A stretch of 64,000 bases of DNA from Girardinichthys multiradiatus (lineage: Eukaryota; Chordata; Actinopteri; Cyprinodontiformes; Goodeidae): positions 46,859,914 through 46,923,913 of the forward strand of contig NC_061799.1 of assembly GCF_021462225.1 (NCBI RefSeq), in the 5' to 3' direction. Below, in pieces: positions 1 through 9,239 of this stretch. Both the position numbers and the translations under genes were made by a program. Every line of letters begins with the position of its first letter. Position 1 is the stretch's first letter. Under the pieces are notes generated by a model. The model was not told the origin of the DNA. It worked only from the letters and a program-made list of their open reading frames with translations, and searched no databases.

Positions 1-696
1 CCACTGATTGTTGTCCTATGGACAGACTCTCCCACCTCAGCTGTAGATCTCTGCAGTTCATCCAGAGTGATCATGGGCCTCTTGGCTGCATCTCTGATCA
101 ATCTTCTCCTTGTTCCAGATGAAAGTTTAGAGGGACGGCCGGGCCTTGGTAGATTTGCAGTGGTCTGATACTCCTTCCATTTCAATATGATTGCTTGAAC
201 AGTGCTTCTTGGAATGTTTAAAGCTTAGGAAATCCTTTTGTATCCAAATCCAGTTTTAAACTTCTCCACAACAGTATCTTGGACCTGCCTGGTGTGTTCC
301 TTGGTCTTCATGATGCTCTCTGTGCTTTGAACAAAACCCTGAGACTATCACAGAGCAGGTGCATTTATACGGAGACTTGATTACACACAGGTGGATTCTA
401 TTTATCATCATCAGTCATTTGGGACAACATTGGATCATTCAGAGATCCTCACAGAACTTCTGGAGTCAGTTTGCTGCACTGAAAGTAAAGGGGCCGAATA
501 ATATCACACGGCCCACCTTTAGGTTTTTTATGTGTTAAAAAAGTTTGACACATCCAATACATTTCACTCCACTTCACAATTGTGTCTCACTTGTTGATTC
601 TTCACAAAAAATTAGAATTTTATATCTTTATGTTTGAAGCCTGAAATTTGGCAAAAGGTTGAAAGGTTCAAGGGGGCCGAGTACTTTTGCAAGGCA

Positions 697-699
<3 letters not shown>
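1..699 (-). mobile_element. Tc1/mariner-like transposon, degenerate, cut by window start
   Basis: Read on the minus strand, a start near 312 opens a frame matching the N-terminal DNA-binding part of teleost Tc1-like transposases: helix-turn-helix wording such as EHTRQVQDTVVEKFK, then PRSTVQAIILKWKEY and the GRPSKLS linker. The frame carries an in-frame stop (TAA near 225, where a Lys codon is usual), so this copy is dead. The right end, from about 400 to 699, is non-coding terminal sequence and finishes in TTTTGCAAGGCACTGTA at a TA run, as expected for an element that inserts at TA. The catalytic DDE part would lie left of the window. Family assignment rests on remembered protein similarity. 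Confidence 0.8.

Positions 700-728
<29 letters not shown>
700..728. repeat. (TA)n microsatellite
   Basis: An uninterrupted TA run directly abuts the end of the Tc1-like element. It may have grown from the duplicated TA target. Confidence 0.9.
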
Positions 729-729
<1 letters not shown>

Positions 730-779
730 TATATCATATATATCACAATGATTGGTGCCCAAATAGCAATGTCTGACAA

Positions 780-1500
780 TCATGACTTGTGTTTATTTTC
801 CACCAGAAGCTAATATTGGCTTAGCTCTCTACAATCTGTACATCACGATCAACAGAGAGCAGCAAGTTTACCCTGATGGTGTTCATATCATCGCTGTGAA
901 CTTTAACCAAGCATGTCTCAGGACTGAGCTCTAGATTTGCACAATAGGCGCAGTGTGCCACCAGAGGGACAAATACACTGGACCAGGTCTACTCCAACCT
1001 GAACCACGCCTATCATGCAGTTGTCCTCCCACATCTGGCTCTGTCCGACCATTATTCTGTCCTCCTCATCCCTGCACTTACTGCTTATGGGAGAAAAATC
1101 AGGCCGATCATAAAATGTGTTAAAAAACCTGGCTGGAGGCTGCTCCCTTCCAGTCGCCGGACTGCTTTGCAAACACAGATTGCAGTATATTGGAACAGAA
1201 GGACCTCCATGGTTTCAACCGACTCCACTCTAGCCTATTTCAGGTTCTGTGTGGACAGGGTTGTGTTCATTAAGAACATCTGGATTTGTCTAAACCGGAA
1301 GCCCTGGGTGACCAGCAACGTCAAGGTGATCCTAAGAGCCTGCAATGTTGCCGTCAGGTTGGGAGATTATGCCTAGTAAGGTGCATCTAGGGCAGACCAA
1401 AGAAGAGAAATTAATGTTGCCAAGAAGCTTATAAACGCACGATAGTGGATCACGTGGCCGATATAAATCCACATCAGGTGTGGCACAGCCTAAAACAGCT
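780..1500 (+). mobile_element. LINE (non-LTR retrotransposon) remnant
   Basis: Broken + strand frames show the region between endonuclease and reverse transcriptase typical of fish LINEs: a GDKYTGPG-like block near 965, a CSCPPTSGS-like block near 1015, and WVTSNVK (near 1306), which precedes the RT domain in jockey/CR1-type elements. Stops and frameshifts interrupt it many times. No RT catalytic motif is present. The exact clade is uncertain. Confidence 0.55.
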
Positions 1501-1599
1501 CACACATTACAACTATCCTGTTATTGTCAGTGTTGACATTGTCTGAGGAATTAAACTGTTTCTTTACCTGTTTTGAAACAACATCATCTCACACAGCCA

Positions 1600-1838
1600 T
1601 ACTGCTCCCACCCTTTAGCAAGAAATGTACTCTGGTCTGTGAACACGAGGAAGGCTACAGGGCCACTGTGGAGCTTTTTAACTACCTCTGTGACTTCAGC
1701 CTGGGTGATTAAAGAGTCCAACCCCGAGTCCCCAGCCTCTGTTTTCACCAGGGAATGCGTGACGGCAGGATTGGGGAGATCCTCGAAGTACTCCTTCCAC
1801 CGCCCGATAATGTCCCCAGTCGAGGTCAGCAGCTTACA
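1600..1838 (-). mobile_element. LINE RT-linker fragment, same family as the 52-54 kb LINE
   Basis: The minus strand encodes LTSTGDIIGRWKEYFED followed by EAGDSGLDS and ITQAEVTEVVKKL. These match the + strand LINE at 53.57-53.72 kb nearly word for word. Only this short linker between endonuclease and RT remains. It lies head to head with the + strand LINE remnant before it, so the two did not insert as one unit. Confidence 0.75.
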
Positions 1839-1839
1839 A

Positions 1840-2590
1840 AAAATCATTGCAGGTTTCCCAAGGCAAGGTAATACAAAAAACAAAGCATAATCATGGACAA
1901 GAACGAGGTATGACAAACACAAGGAACCAGCGATGAACAGAGACACAAAACCATCTAATATACTGAGGGATAACAAAGGGCAGGTAATCAGAGAAAACAG
2001 GGAACAGGTGAAACAAATACAAAGACTGAGGATGGACAAAGTAACTAATGAACAGAAACACAGACCAAGCAAACCTATAGACAAAGATAAATAATCAAAT
2101 GGGGAATAAGAAAACTAGAATAATCATGACTAAAATAAACAGAGAAACTAGAGGGAACATTGGAACAACAAGAACAACCTGAGAACAAACATAGAACCCA
2201 TAAAGAAAACCTGAATACAAACCTAAAACCACACTGACTGAATTAACTGGAAAGAAAACAGAAAATAAACTAGTAAACAAGAAGAGTGCAAAGGAACAAA
2301 TAAAACACAATTAAACACAAAGATACTAAAGAGAAATAAAACTAGAGAATCCAGGGAAGACCAAGAACTATAATAATTACAATAATAACAATTACAATAA
2401 TAATAATAATAATAATTACAATAATAATAATAATAATAATAATAAACCATACAAAGTAATAAGAAAACAACCATAAAAGAACTTAAGAAGTAAACACTAG
2501 GAGGCAGAAGAGGGAGAAAAACAACTAATAAACTTAATAGAAACATCTAGGCAAAATAAACCATCACAAGAAACCATAAAGCAAAGTCCA
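1840..2590. repeat. A-rich interspersed repeat with internal (AAT)n tract
   Basis: About 750 bp are strongly A-rich on the + strand, with many AACAGAGAAACA-like words and a trinucleotide AAT array at about 2371-2446. Open frames on the minus strand here are compositional (runs of Tyr and Phe/Leu) and have no protein signature. It reads like the degenerate tail or LTR of a retroelement, but I cannot name it. Confidence 0.5.
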
Positions 2591-2599
2591 AAATGTCAC

Positions 2600-3077
2600 T
2601 GCGTGACAATTATGTTCTGTTTCATCGTGTAGATCCTCTCTGTTCCCAGCCTGGAGGTTGCCTGGTAGACTGAAACTGTAAAAAGGGTCCGTTCCCATTA
2701 TAACCTGACGTTCCAGTAGCTTGATCTCACTGGGTCTCCTGAATAATTTATTTAATTTCCTCCCATCTTCATTATAAATGCTTTGACTGTATGACTCAGG
2801 ACAAACTCTGTCATTCTGGTTGGACTGTTTTTGTTCTCATCTTTCAAAACCTTTAATAAACATCACAGAATAATTCTTAGCATAATTGGATCATTTCATT
2901 TTTTTCAACAACACAAGAAACAAGCAATTTAATTCAACTAAATTCAGATTATTAGCAGATATTTCTTTAAAAACAAGCAGATTCAGTTTAAATACAACTC
3001 AGATTGTCAGTGTCACTGAGAGGAAACTTGAAGGAACATCAGCAGCGTTGGTTTTGTTTTTGAAGATGATTCTGGGT
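2600..3077. other. Unassigned spacer upstream of Va-1
   Basis: No gene or recognised repeat was seen. It is AT-rich sequence leading into the conserved V upstream block. Confidence 0.5.
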
Positions 3078-3219
3078 CAGAAGAAGCTGAGAACCTGTTA
3101 ACCAGGAGGAAGAGGAGTTGAGAGGTTCAGGGAGGAGCTGAGATGTTACTGAACTCTAGAAGAAACTCAAACTTCCTCATTCAACACAGTTCAACACATA
3201 AACATCTACTCTGCTCAAC
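3078..3219 (+). promoter_or_regulatory. Conserved V-gene upstream block of Va-1
   Basis: These 142 bp before the leader ATG match 26646-26787 (upstream of Va-5) with a single base difference (T/A near 3206). They also match 42694-42830 (Va-7) closely and 63440-63556 (Va-9) more loosely. Shared words are GAGATGTTACTGAACTC and TCAACACAGTTCAACAC. The block must hold the 5' UTR and probably the core V promoter. No TATA box or octamer stands out. Its promoter role is inferred from position and conservation. Confidence 0.65.
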
Positions 3220-3653
3220 ATGGACTATTATGGACTTTCTCTGCTCATCGCCTCACTTCTAACAGGTCAGATTGAATCTAGATGCTTTAAACTGGTAAAG
3301 AGGTGTGAAAACTTTTGCAGCTAATATAGTAACAGGTTTTTTTTTTTTTTAGGTGTCAGCTGTGATCAACTGACTCCACATAAGAAGGACGTTTTGGGTT
3401 TAGAAGGCAGCTCTGTTACTCTGTCCTACAATTTATCCAGACAAGCAGCTGTGAATGATTACTTCTTCTGGTATCGACAATATCCTGGAAAACCTCCAGA
3501 GTTCCTGATCTCTCACACTGGAAAAGGAAGCAAACTCCAGGATCCAGTTCCTGGTTTTTCCTTTAAAGTGAGAGATGATAAAACCCAGATGGACCTGCAG
3601 ATCATCTCTGCTGCAGTGACAGATTCTGTTGTGTACTACTGTGCTCTGCAGCC
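3220..3653 (+). CDS. T-cell receptor alpha/delta V segment Va-1
   Basis: Germline V gene that would form the N-terminal variable domain of a TCR alpha or delta chain after V(D)J joining. Exon 1 (3220-3265, 46 nt) encodes the leader MDYYGLSLLIASLLT and ends in AACAG/GTCAG. The 87-bp intron ends in a T-run and AG at 3352. Exon 2 (3353-3653) has EGSSVTLSY in FR1, FFWYRQYPGKPPEFL in FR2, KVRDDK in FR3 and DSVVYYCALQ at the end. The canonical FR1 cysteine is Tyr (VTLSY), while the FR2 Trp and FR3 Cys are kept. A functional RSS follows directly. The frame is open throughout, so it may be usable, but the domain would lack the standard intradomain disulfide. Alpha versus delta use cannot be told from the V alone. 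Confidence 0.9.
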
Positions 3654-3691
3654 CACAGTGACAGGAAACACCAGAACTCTGTACAAGAACC
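3654..3691 (+). promoter_or_regulatory. V recombination signal (23-type) of Va-1
   Basis: Consensus heptamer CACAGTG (3654-3660), a 22-nt spacer (3661-3682) and nonamer ACAAGAACC (3683-3691), which has G for A at position 5 of the consensus ACAAAAACC. This is where RAG1/RAG2 would cut to join the V to a 12-RSS partner. The spacer is identical in Va-5, -6 and -7. Confidence 0.92.
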
Positions 3692-3903
3692 TGCAGTACT
3701 CCACATCATCCACTAGAGGACCTCACACACTGTTAAACCACTGATTGTTGAGTCTTTGGACTGATGACAAAGACAACAGAGACATGAAGCAGTAAAGATC
3801 AGAGACAGAGCTGCTGTGGAAGCAGAAAACTCTGTGATTGGTTGAGTTGAAGTGGCCCCGCCCACTGAACTTCAGCTCCTCCAATGACATTATTTCTTCC
3901 TCC
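3661..3903 (+). repeat. Conserved V 3' module (copy 1)
   Basis: From the RSS spacer onward, 243 bp match 43252-43494 (downstream of Va-7) with three base differences, and the first 185 bp match 32619-32803 (Va-6) with four. The module includes CCACTAGAGG, GATGACAAAGACAACAGAGA and a GC-box-like GGCCCCGCCC. The identity far exceeds that of the V exons themselves, which points to recent duplication or conversion of the 3' end. Confidence 0.85.
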
Positions 3904-3964
3904 TTCTACTACAGTGGAAGAACATTGTTCATCTGCTGTGTGTGGCTTTAAGAGCTCCAGAGAC

Positions 3965-4557
3965 ATGTTGCTTTACCTCTTTTTGCTTCTATCTCACCTT
4001 CTAGGTGAGTTTAAGATCAGGGATTCAAGTTTTGTTCCAGCTGCTGCATCAACCACAGATACAGACTGCATTTCACTACTTTTCTGCTTTCTTTGCTCTG
4101 ACTGAATGAAAATCAGCTTCTCATCATCTTGGAAACTGAACTGACAGAGTTCTACAGTTGATTTAGTTGTGAATGTCCACAGAGTAACTCTGTACAGAGG
4201 ACATTTGTCCACTGTCTTCTCCTCTCAGCCTCATGGACAATGTTAGTCTAATGTCTTCATTTCTTTTCCAGGACTAACAGCTGGAGACACAATCTCTGCT
4301 GATAGAGATGAAGTCAGAGGGACAGAAGGACAACCTGTCTCACTCAGCTGTAGCTATGAGACAACATCTGAGTATCCTGACCTTCACTGATTCAGACATG
4401 GTTCTGACCTTCAGGCTCCTCTAAGAACCACCTGGTTCCTCAGCTGAGTATCTTCCTGATGATGGATGTGTCTCAGCAGCAACATCTGGATCCACTGAGC
4501 TGACCATCAGAGAGTTAACCCTGGCAGACTCAGCTCTCTACTACTGTGCTCTAGAAA
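3965..4557 (+). pseudogene. TCR V pseudogene Va-2 (nonsense at FR2 Trp)
   Basis: Exon 1 (3965-4004, 40 nt) encodes the leader MLLYLFLLLSHLL and has a good donor (G/GTGAGT). The acceptor is at 4271 and exon 2 runs 4272-4557. FR1 is GTEGQPVSLSCSYE with its cysteine in place. At 4388-4390 the codon expected to be the invariant FR2 tryptophan (before FRHG) is TGA, a single-base change from TGG. A second in-frame stop follows in CDR2/FR3. The end, LTLADSALYYCAL, is clear. This subgroup differs from Va-1 and shares its leader with Va-6. The RSS is perfect, so it could still rearrange, non-productively. Confidence 0.88.
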
Positions 4558-4596
4558 CACAGTGATACAAAGTGTAGAAGAGGCTGTACAAAAACC
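4558..4596 (+). promoter_or_regulatory. V recombination signal (23 bp) of Va-2
   Basis: Heptamer CACAGTG (4558-4564), a 23-nt spacer (4565-4587) and the perfect consensus nonamer ACAAAAACC (4588-4596). Its spacer is unrelated to that of all other V units in the window, so this is the only non-homogenised RSS here. Confidence 0.93.
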
Positions 4597-4599
4597 TGA

Positions 4600-5065
4600 A
4601 CACAGATATCTGACTACTCTTCAAAGAGGAGGGAAGTGGTATTCAAAGCACATCTTCATATCAGATGGATTCTTCTAATTCCTGTTTTATCAGAGTCTCT
4701 GTGGTTACAGCTGCTAATCAAACACTGAGGAGGATCCACAGGAGCAGAGTTACAGCTGATCTACCTCACTCACAGGGACAAGTAGAGGAAATATATCAAA
4801 CTCTTAAGTTGAGACAAAGACTGACTGAAAACTCTACATTTCTTTTTTGTCTTATTTTAGATGGTCCAATAATAAAGAGATAAAACCTGAAAATAAAAAA
4901 ATAAAATAAAATGTCTTTATTTAATAAAGCAAACATCTGAACAGTAGTTAGTTCCAAAGACTGAAACACTGATGTCCAATCGGAAACAAACTCTGAAGGT
5001 TTAATCAAAGAAAATATAAACAACCTCCTCCTTTTTTTTTTTCAATTCTCTTTTTATTAAAATTA
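4600..5065. other. 3' flank of Va-2, no gene seen
   Basis: AT-rich sequence with no coding signature. Short open frames here lack any family motif. Confidence 0.5.
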
Positions 5066-5630
5066 TTTAATTCAATTCAATTCAGTTTATTTATATAGCT
5101 CCAAATCACAACACATGTCGTCTCAAGGTTCTTCACAACAGTCAGGTTCATACATTCCTATTAATCGTAATCATTGAACAGTTCAGTCAGGTTCAGTTAT
5201 TTATTCAAATTGGATAAAAAGTTTTTCTATCTAAGGAAACCCAGCAGATTGCATCCAGTCAGTGACTTGCAGCATTCACTCCTCCTGGATGAGCATGTAG
5301 AGACAGTGGACAGTCACTGGTGTTGACTTTGCAGCAATCCCTCATACTGAGCATGCATGTAGCGACAGTGGAGAGGAAAAACTCCCTTTTAACAGGAAGA
5401 AACCTCCAGCAGAACCAGAACCAGGCTCAGTGTGAGCGGCCATCTGCCACGACCGACTGGAGGTTTAAGAGAACAGAGCAGAGACACAAAGAGAACAAAG
5501 AAGCACTGATCCAGGAGTACTTTCTATGGGAAGGAAAAGTAAATGTTAATGGATGTAGCTCCTTTAGTTGTTTCATCTAGAAAGAAAGAACAGATAAACT
5601 CTGATCCAGTTTTCAAGGTTAGAGTCTGAA
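5066..5630 (-). mobile_element. L2-like LINE 3' tail (copy 1)
   Basis: The 3' untranslated tail of an L2/CR1-type LINE in minus orientation. It ends at the left in the (AATTGAATTC)n-like short repeat before TTTATTTATATAGC. The same tail occurs at 25256-26075, 27705-28898, 33492-35300 and 60913-62180. An 86-codon open frame recurs in every copy only because the tail is conserved. No coding part of RT is left in this copy. Confidence 0.8.
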
Positions 5631-5639
5631 TTTATGGTT

Positions 5640-5973
5640 TACATGTTTGTTCACATCACAATTTTACAATCTCATCCCATCTTCTGTACATTACAGTAAA
5701 TTTACATCACCAAACATTATTTCACAACCGTTACAGAGAAGGAGGGATGATTGGTTCTCCCTAAACAATATCAAGGATTTATTTGTGAAATCAAAACTTT
5801 CTAGAACAGGACCTGTGGGATGTATATTTATCGTACCAAAACAAAAGAAAGACAGATGGATATGAATGGATACAACAACCTTAAACCAGACAAAAGATGG
5901 TCAAAGTGGTGTAACAAAACTAATCCATCTTTCCCAGCTTTTCAAGAATATACCCTTTTGTAGTCTTATGGCA
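5640..5973. other. Unassigned spacer
   Basis: No gene or repeat family was recognised between the L2-like tail and the LINE that follows. Confidence 0.4.
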
Positions 5974-8322
5974 TAATTCAATTCAATTCAAATTCAATTC
6001 AAAAATACTTTATTAATCCCAAAGGTAAATTAAATGTTGTTGTAGCTCATATTATGAAGGTTTCCTCAAAGAGACGTTGTAGATGCTGATGGTTGTGGGC
6101 AGGAAGGATCTCCTGTAGCGCTCCGTCTTACAGCAGATCTGAAGAAGCCTCTGACTGAAGACACTCTGTTGTTGTAGGACAGTCTCATGAAGAGGATGCT
6201 CAGAGTTCTCCAAAGGACCTAAGCTTCCTCAAGAAGTACAGTCTGCTCTGTCCCTTCTTGTAGATGGCTTCACAGTTGCATCTCCACTCTAGTCTGTTGT
6301 CCAGGTGAACACCGAGGTATTTATACTCCTCCACCACCTCCACTTCTTCTCCCATGATAGAACTAGTGTTTGAGTTATTCCTGTTTCTCTTCAAATCTAC
6401 AATCATCTCCTTTGTTTTAGTCACGTTCAAAATGATATGATTGTTTCCACACCATGCCACAAAGAGGTCCACCACCTTCCTGTACTCAGCTTCTTGTCCA
6501 TCTCTGATCCACCCCACGACTGCAGAATCATCCGAGTATTTCTGAATCAGAATCAGAAAAGCTTTATTGCCAAGTACGTTTTTGGACATACAAGGAATTT
6601 GTTTTGTCGTAGTCGGTGCAATACAATACAAATTAAACAGTATAAACATATCTACAATATAATATAAATATAAGTGCACAGTTTTAAGTGAGTGAGAGTA
6701 AATATAGAGCAGTATAAGATGCAAGAGCAATACAACAGTGCAGGTGATCATTGTGCAAGTAAAGCAGGAGTCCATGCTGAGCGTTAATGTAACTCATAGA
6801 TTTACAGGTTACAGGTGACCTGTCAGCAAAAAAAAGGGGGGGGGGGGATAGGAGAATGTCTGGGTGGTTTCCGGCTTTGTTAACCAGGCTGGTGGCAGAT
6901 GGGAAAAAAACAGATGACAGGAGTCTGTCTTGTACTGGAAGTCTGAGGTGTACAGAGTGAAAAGGAATGGTGAGAGTACCGTCCCCTGTGGTGCTCCTGT
7001 GCTGCTGACTACCTGGTTAGACTCACAACCCTTCAGTCTCACAAACTGTGGTCTGTTTGTCAGGTAGTCTTTGATCCAGGAGATTGTTGAGGTCTCCAAG
7101 AACATGATCCTCACAGTGCTGCTGGCTTTGTCCAGATGACAGGGGGTTTGTTGAAGCAGGTGTATGATGGCATCTTCAACTCCAACTCCACAGTGATAAG
7201 CAAACTGAAGGAGGTCCTGATAGTTTACTGTTTGCTTTCTCAGGTGGGCCAACAGGAGTCTCTCTAGGACCTTCATGATGTGAGATGTCAGGGCAACAGG
7301 TCTATAGTCATTGAGGACTGATGGGTGAGTTTTCTTTGGTACCGGAACAAGACAGGAGGTCTTCCACAACACCGGAACCTTCTTCCGGGCCAGGCTAAGG
7401 TTGAAGAGGTGCTGCAGAATCCCACAGAGCTGCTCTGCACAGACCTTCAGGACTCTAGGGCTGACATGATCTGGACCTCCAGCCTTATTCCTATTCAGTC
7501 TCTCCAGTTGCATCTTCACTTGACTTCTTGAGACACACGTGGAAGGGGGAAGCAAAGGAAGCATCAGCATCTTCTGATATGGTTGAAGGCAAACATGTAG
7601 AAGCAGAAGGTTCTATGGCTGAGGTGGAAAATAAAAAATTTGAGGTGTTATTGGACAGCTGTGGGTCCTGTGGGTCAAAGGAAGGTGGAATGTCTGTGTG
7701 GATGTGAGCAGGAGAGGAAGATGCGAAGCTTGTTTCTGAACTGAACCTATTGAAGAATGTGTTCAGTTCATTGGCTCTGTCCAGACCTTCATCGGTCCGA
7801 TCATCCCTCTGCTTGAAGCCTGTGATCTTCTTCATCCCTGTCCACACATCTCTGATATTGTTTTGCTGGAGCTTGCTCTCCAGCTTCTTCTTGTACACCT
7901 CCTTGCTGTCTCTTATCTTGACTTTAAGTTGCTTCTGTAAACTCAATAATTCTCTGTCTCCCTCTCTGAAGGCTCTTTTCTTCTTGTTAAGCAGGTCCTT
8001 CAGGTCACTGGTGATCCAAGGTTTGTTATTGGGGAAGCATCTCACGGTTCTGGTGGGGATGATGTTATCCACACAGAAGTTTATATAGTCGGTTACACAC
8101 TCAGTCATGGCATTGATGTCCTCTCCATGTGGCTGGTACAGTCTGTAGCCTCAAAGCAACCTTGCAGAGATTCTTCAGCTTCCTGTGACCATTTTCTCAC
8201 AGTCCTCTTTATTACAGGTTGCCTCTGAACAAGGGGCTTATATTTCGAGCAGAGAAAAACAAGATTGTGATCTGATTTGCCTAGAGGAGGTCTTGCTGTA
8301 GAGATGTATGAGTCCTTGAAGT
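5974..8322 (-). mobile_element. Jockey/CR1-superfamily LINE, 5'-truncated and interrupted
   Basis: The minus strand runs from the end of the endonuclease (KSDHNLVFLCSKY near 8300) through a linker (NKPWITSDLKDLLNKKK, near 8000) into RT: NRNKAGGPDHVSPRVLKVCA (near 7480), DYRPVALTSH (near 7300), STGAPQGTVLSPFLF (near 7000) and the catalytic YSDDSAVV (near 6530). YLGVHLDNRLEW (near 6310) follows. The 3' end is a TTGAATT-type repeat at 5974-6005 before TACTTTATTAATCCC. There are several frameshifts. A foreign LINE tail is inserted between the SPFLF block and the YSDD block. The exact clade (Rex1/Babar-like or other) is not certain. Confidence 0.82.
6548..6905 (-). mobile_element. LINE 3' UTR inserted inside another LINE's RT
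   Basis: This segment starts with (AATCAG)2 and AAAGCTTTATTGCCAAGTAC and is nearly identical to 46629-46990, the 3' end of the LINE at 46.6-47.8 kb, including a long C/G homopolymer tract (minus strand TTTTTTTTGC side). Only the 3' ~350 bp are present, as expected for a severely 5'-truncated insertion. It splits the host LINE's RT just before the YSDD motif. Confidence 0.85.
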
Positions 8323-9236
8323 GATTGTCGAACCATTACTAGATTTCCTACCCTCCCCCATTTCTGTTTTACCTGCGTAGAACTCCCTTTCTTCTTTTGT
8401 AAACCTCTATATAGCCTAGCAATAGTTTTTTTTTTTTTTTTTTGAGAATTTGAAGCGTATGCATCCATAAATTTTTCAATATATCACTGTCCCAGTGTTC
8501 TTGTTTAATCTCTTTCCTGATTTGCTCAATACGGTGACGAACCTGTAAGAATCTATAGAAATCAGCATTAATTGAATCAAACTGTCTCTTAAGGCATTGA
8601 AAACTGTTCACCGACCCTTTACACAAAAAAGTACAATACGCTGTTAAACCACGAGTTTTCCAACTTTTAAATCTTGTATCTATGCTTTTTGGCATAAAGT
8701 CTAGATCAAATAAGCACCATCTCAATAATTTTATCGCCTCTGTCAAATGATTTGTATTTATTACCTTTTTCCATGTCTTAATTGATAGACCAATCCATGG
8801 GTTCCCCAGACTAATTAACTCATACATCATTCCCTTATTCCCTAATCCTGCTTGAATTGGAAACTCTACCATTCTGGCCCCCTCTATCTCCATCCATCTA
8901 GCCCTATACTCTGGGTTGCATCAAGACACTAATGGTCTGATCTGTGCAGCTGTATAATAATCTTTGAAGCAAGGGAGCGCTAGACCAACCTCATTCTTTG
9001 CCAACTGTAAATTCCGAAATTTAATTCTTGGTCTTCGTCCCTTCCATATATACCTCGATATGAGTTTATCCCACTCATGAAACTGTTGATCAGGTATATC
9101 TATAGGAAGGGACTGAAAAAGATAAAGTAACCTCGGCAGAATTATCATTTTAACAGATTCAATATGGAAACCAAAGTTGAGAAATGGCATTGATTCCCAT
9201 CTTCCTATGTCTTCAACAACCTCCTCCTTAAAGAAC
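8323..9236 (-). mobile_element. L1-type ORF2 C-terminal fragment
   Basis: Two minus-strand frames carry the post-RT region typical of L1/Tx1 ORF2: ILPRLLYLFQSLPI and YIWKGRRPRIKF (near 9040-9130), then WCLFDLDFMP and FCLKRQFD-like blocks. No RT catalytic or endonuclease part is present. It abuts the broken 5' end of the preceding LINE. A T-run at about 8420-8442 is an internal homopolymer. Confidence 0.75.
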
Positions 9237-9239
9237 AAT

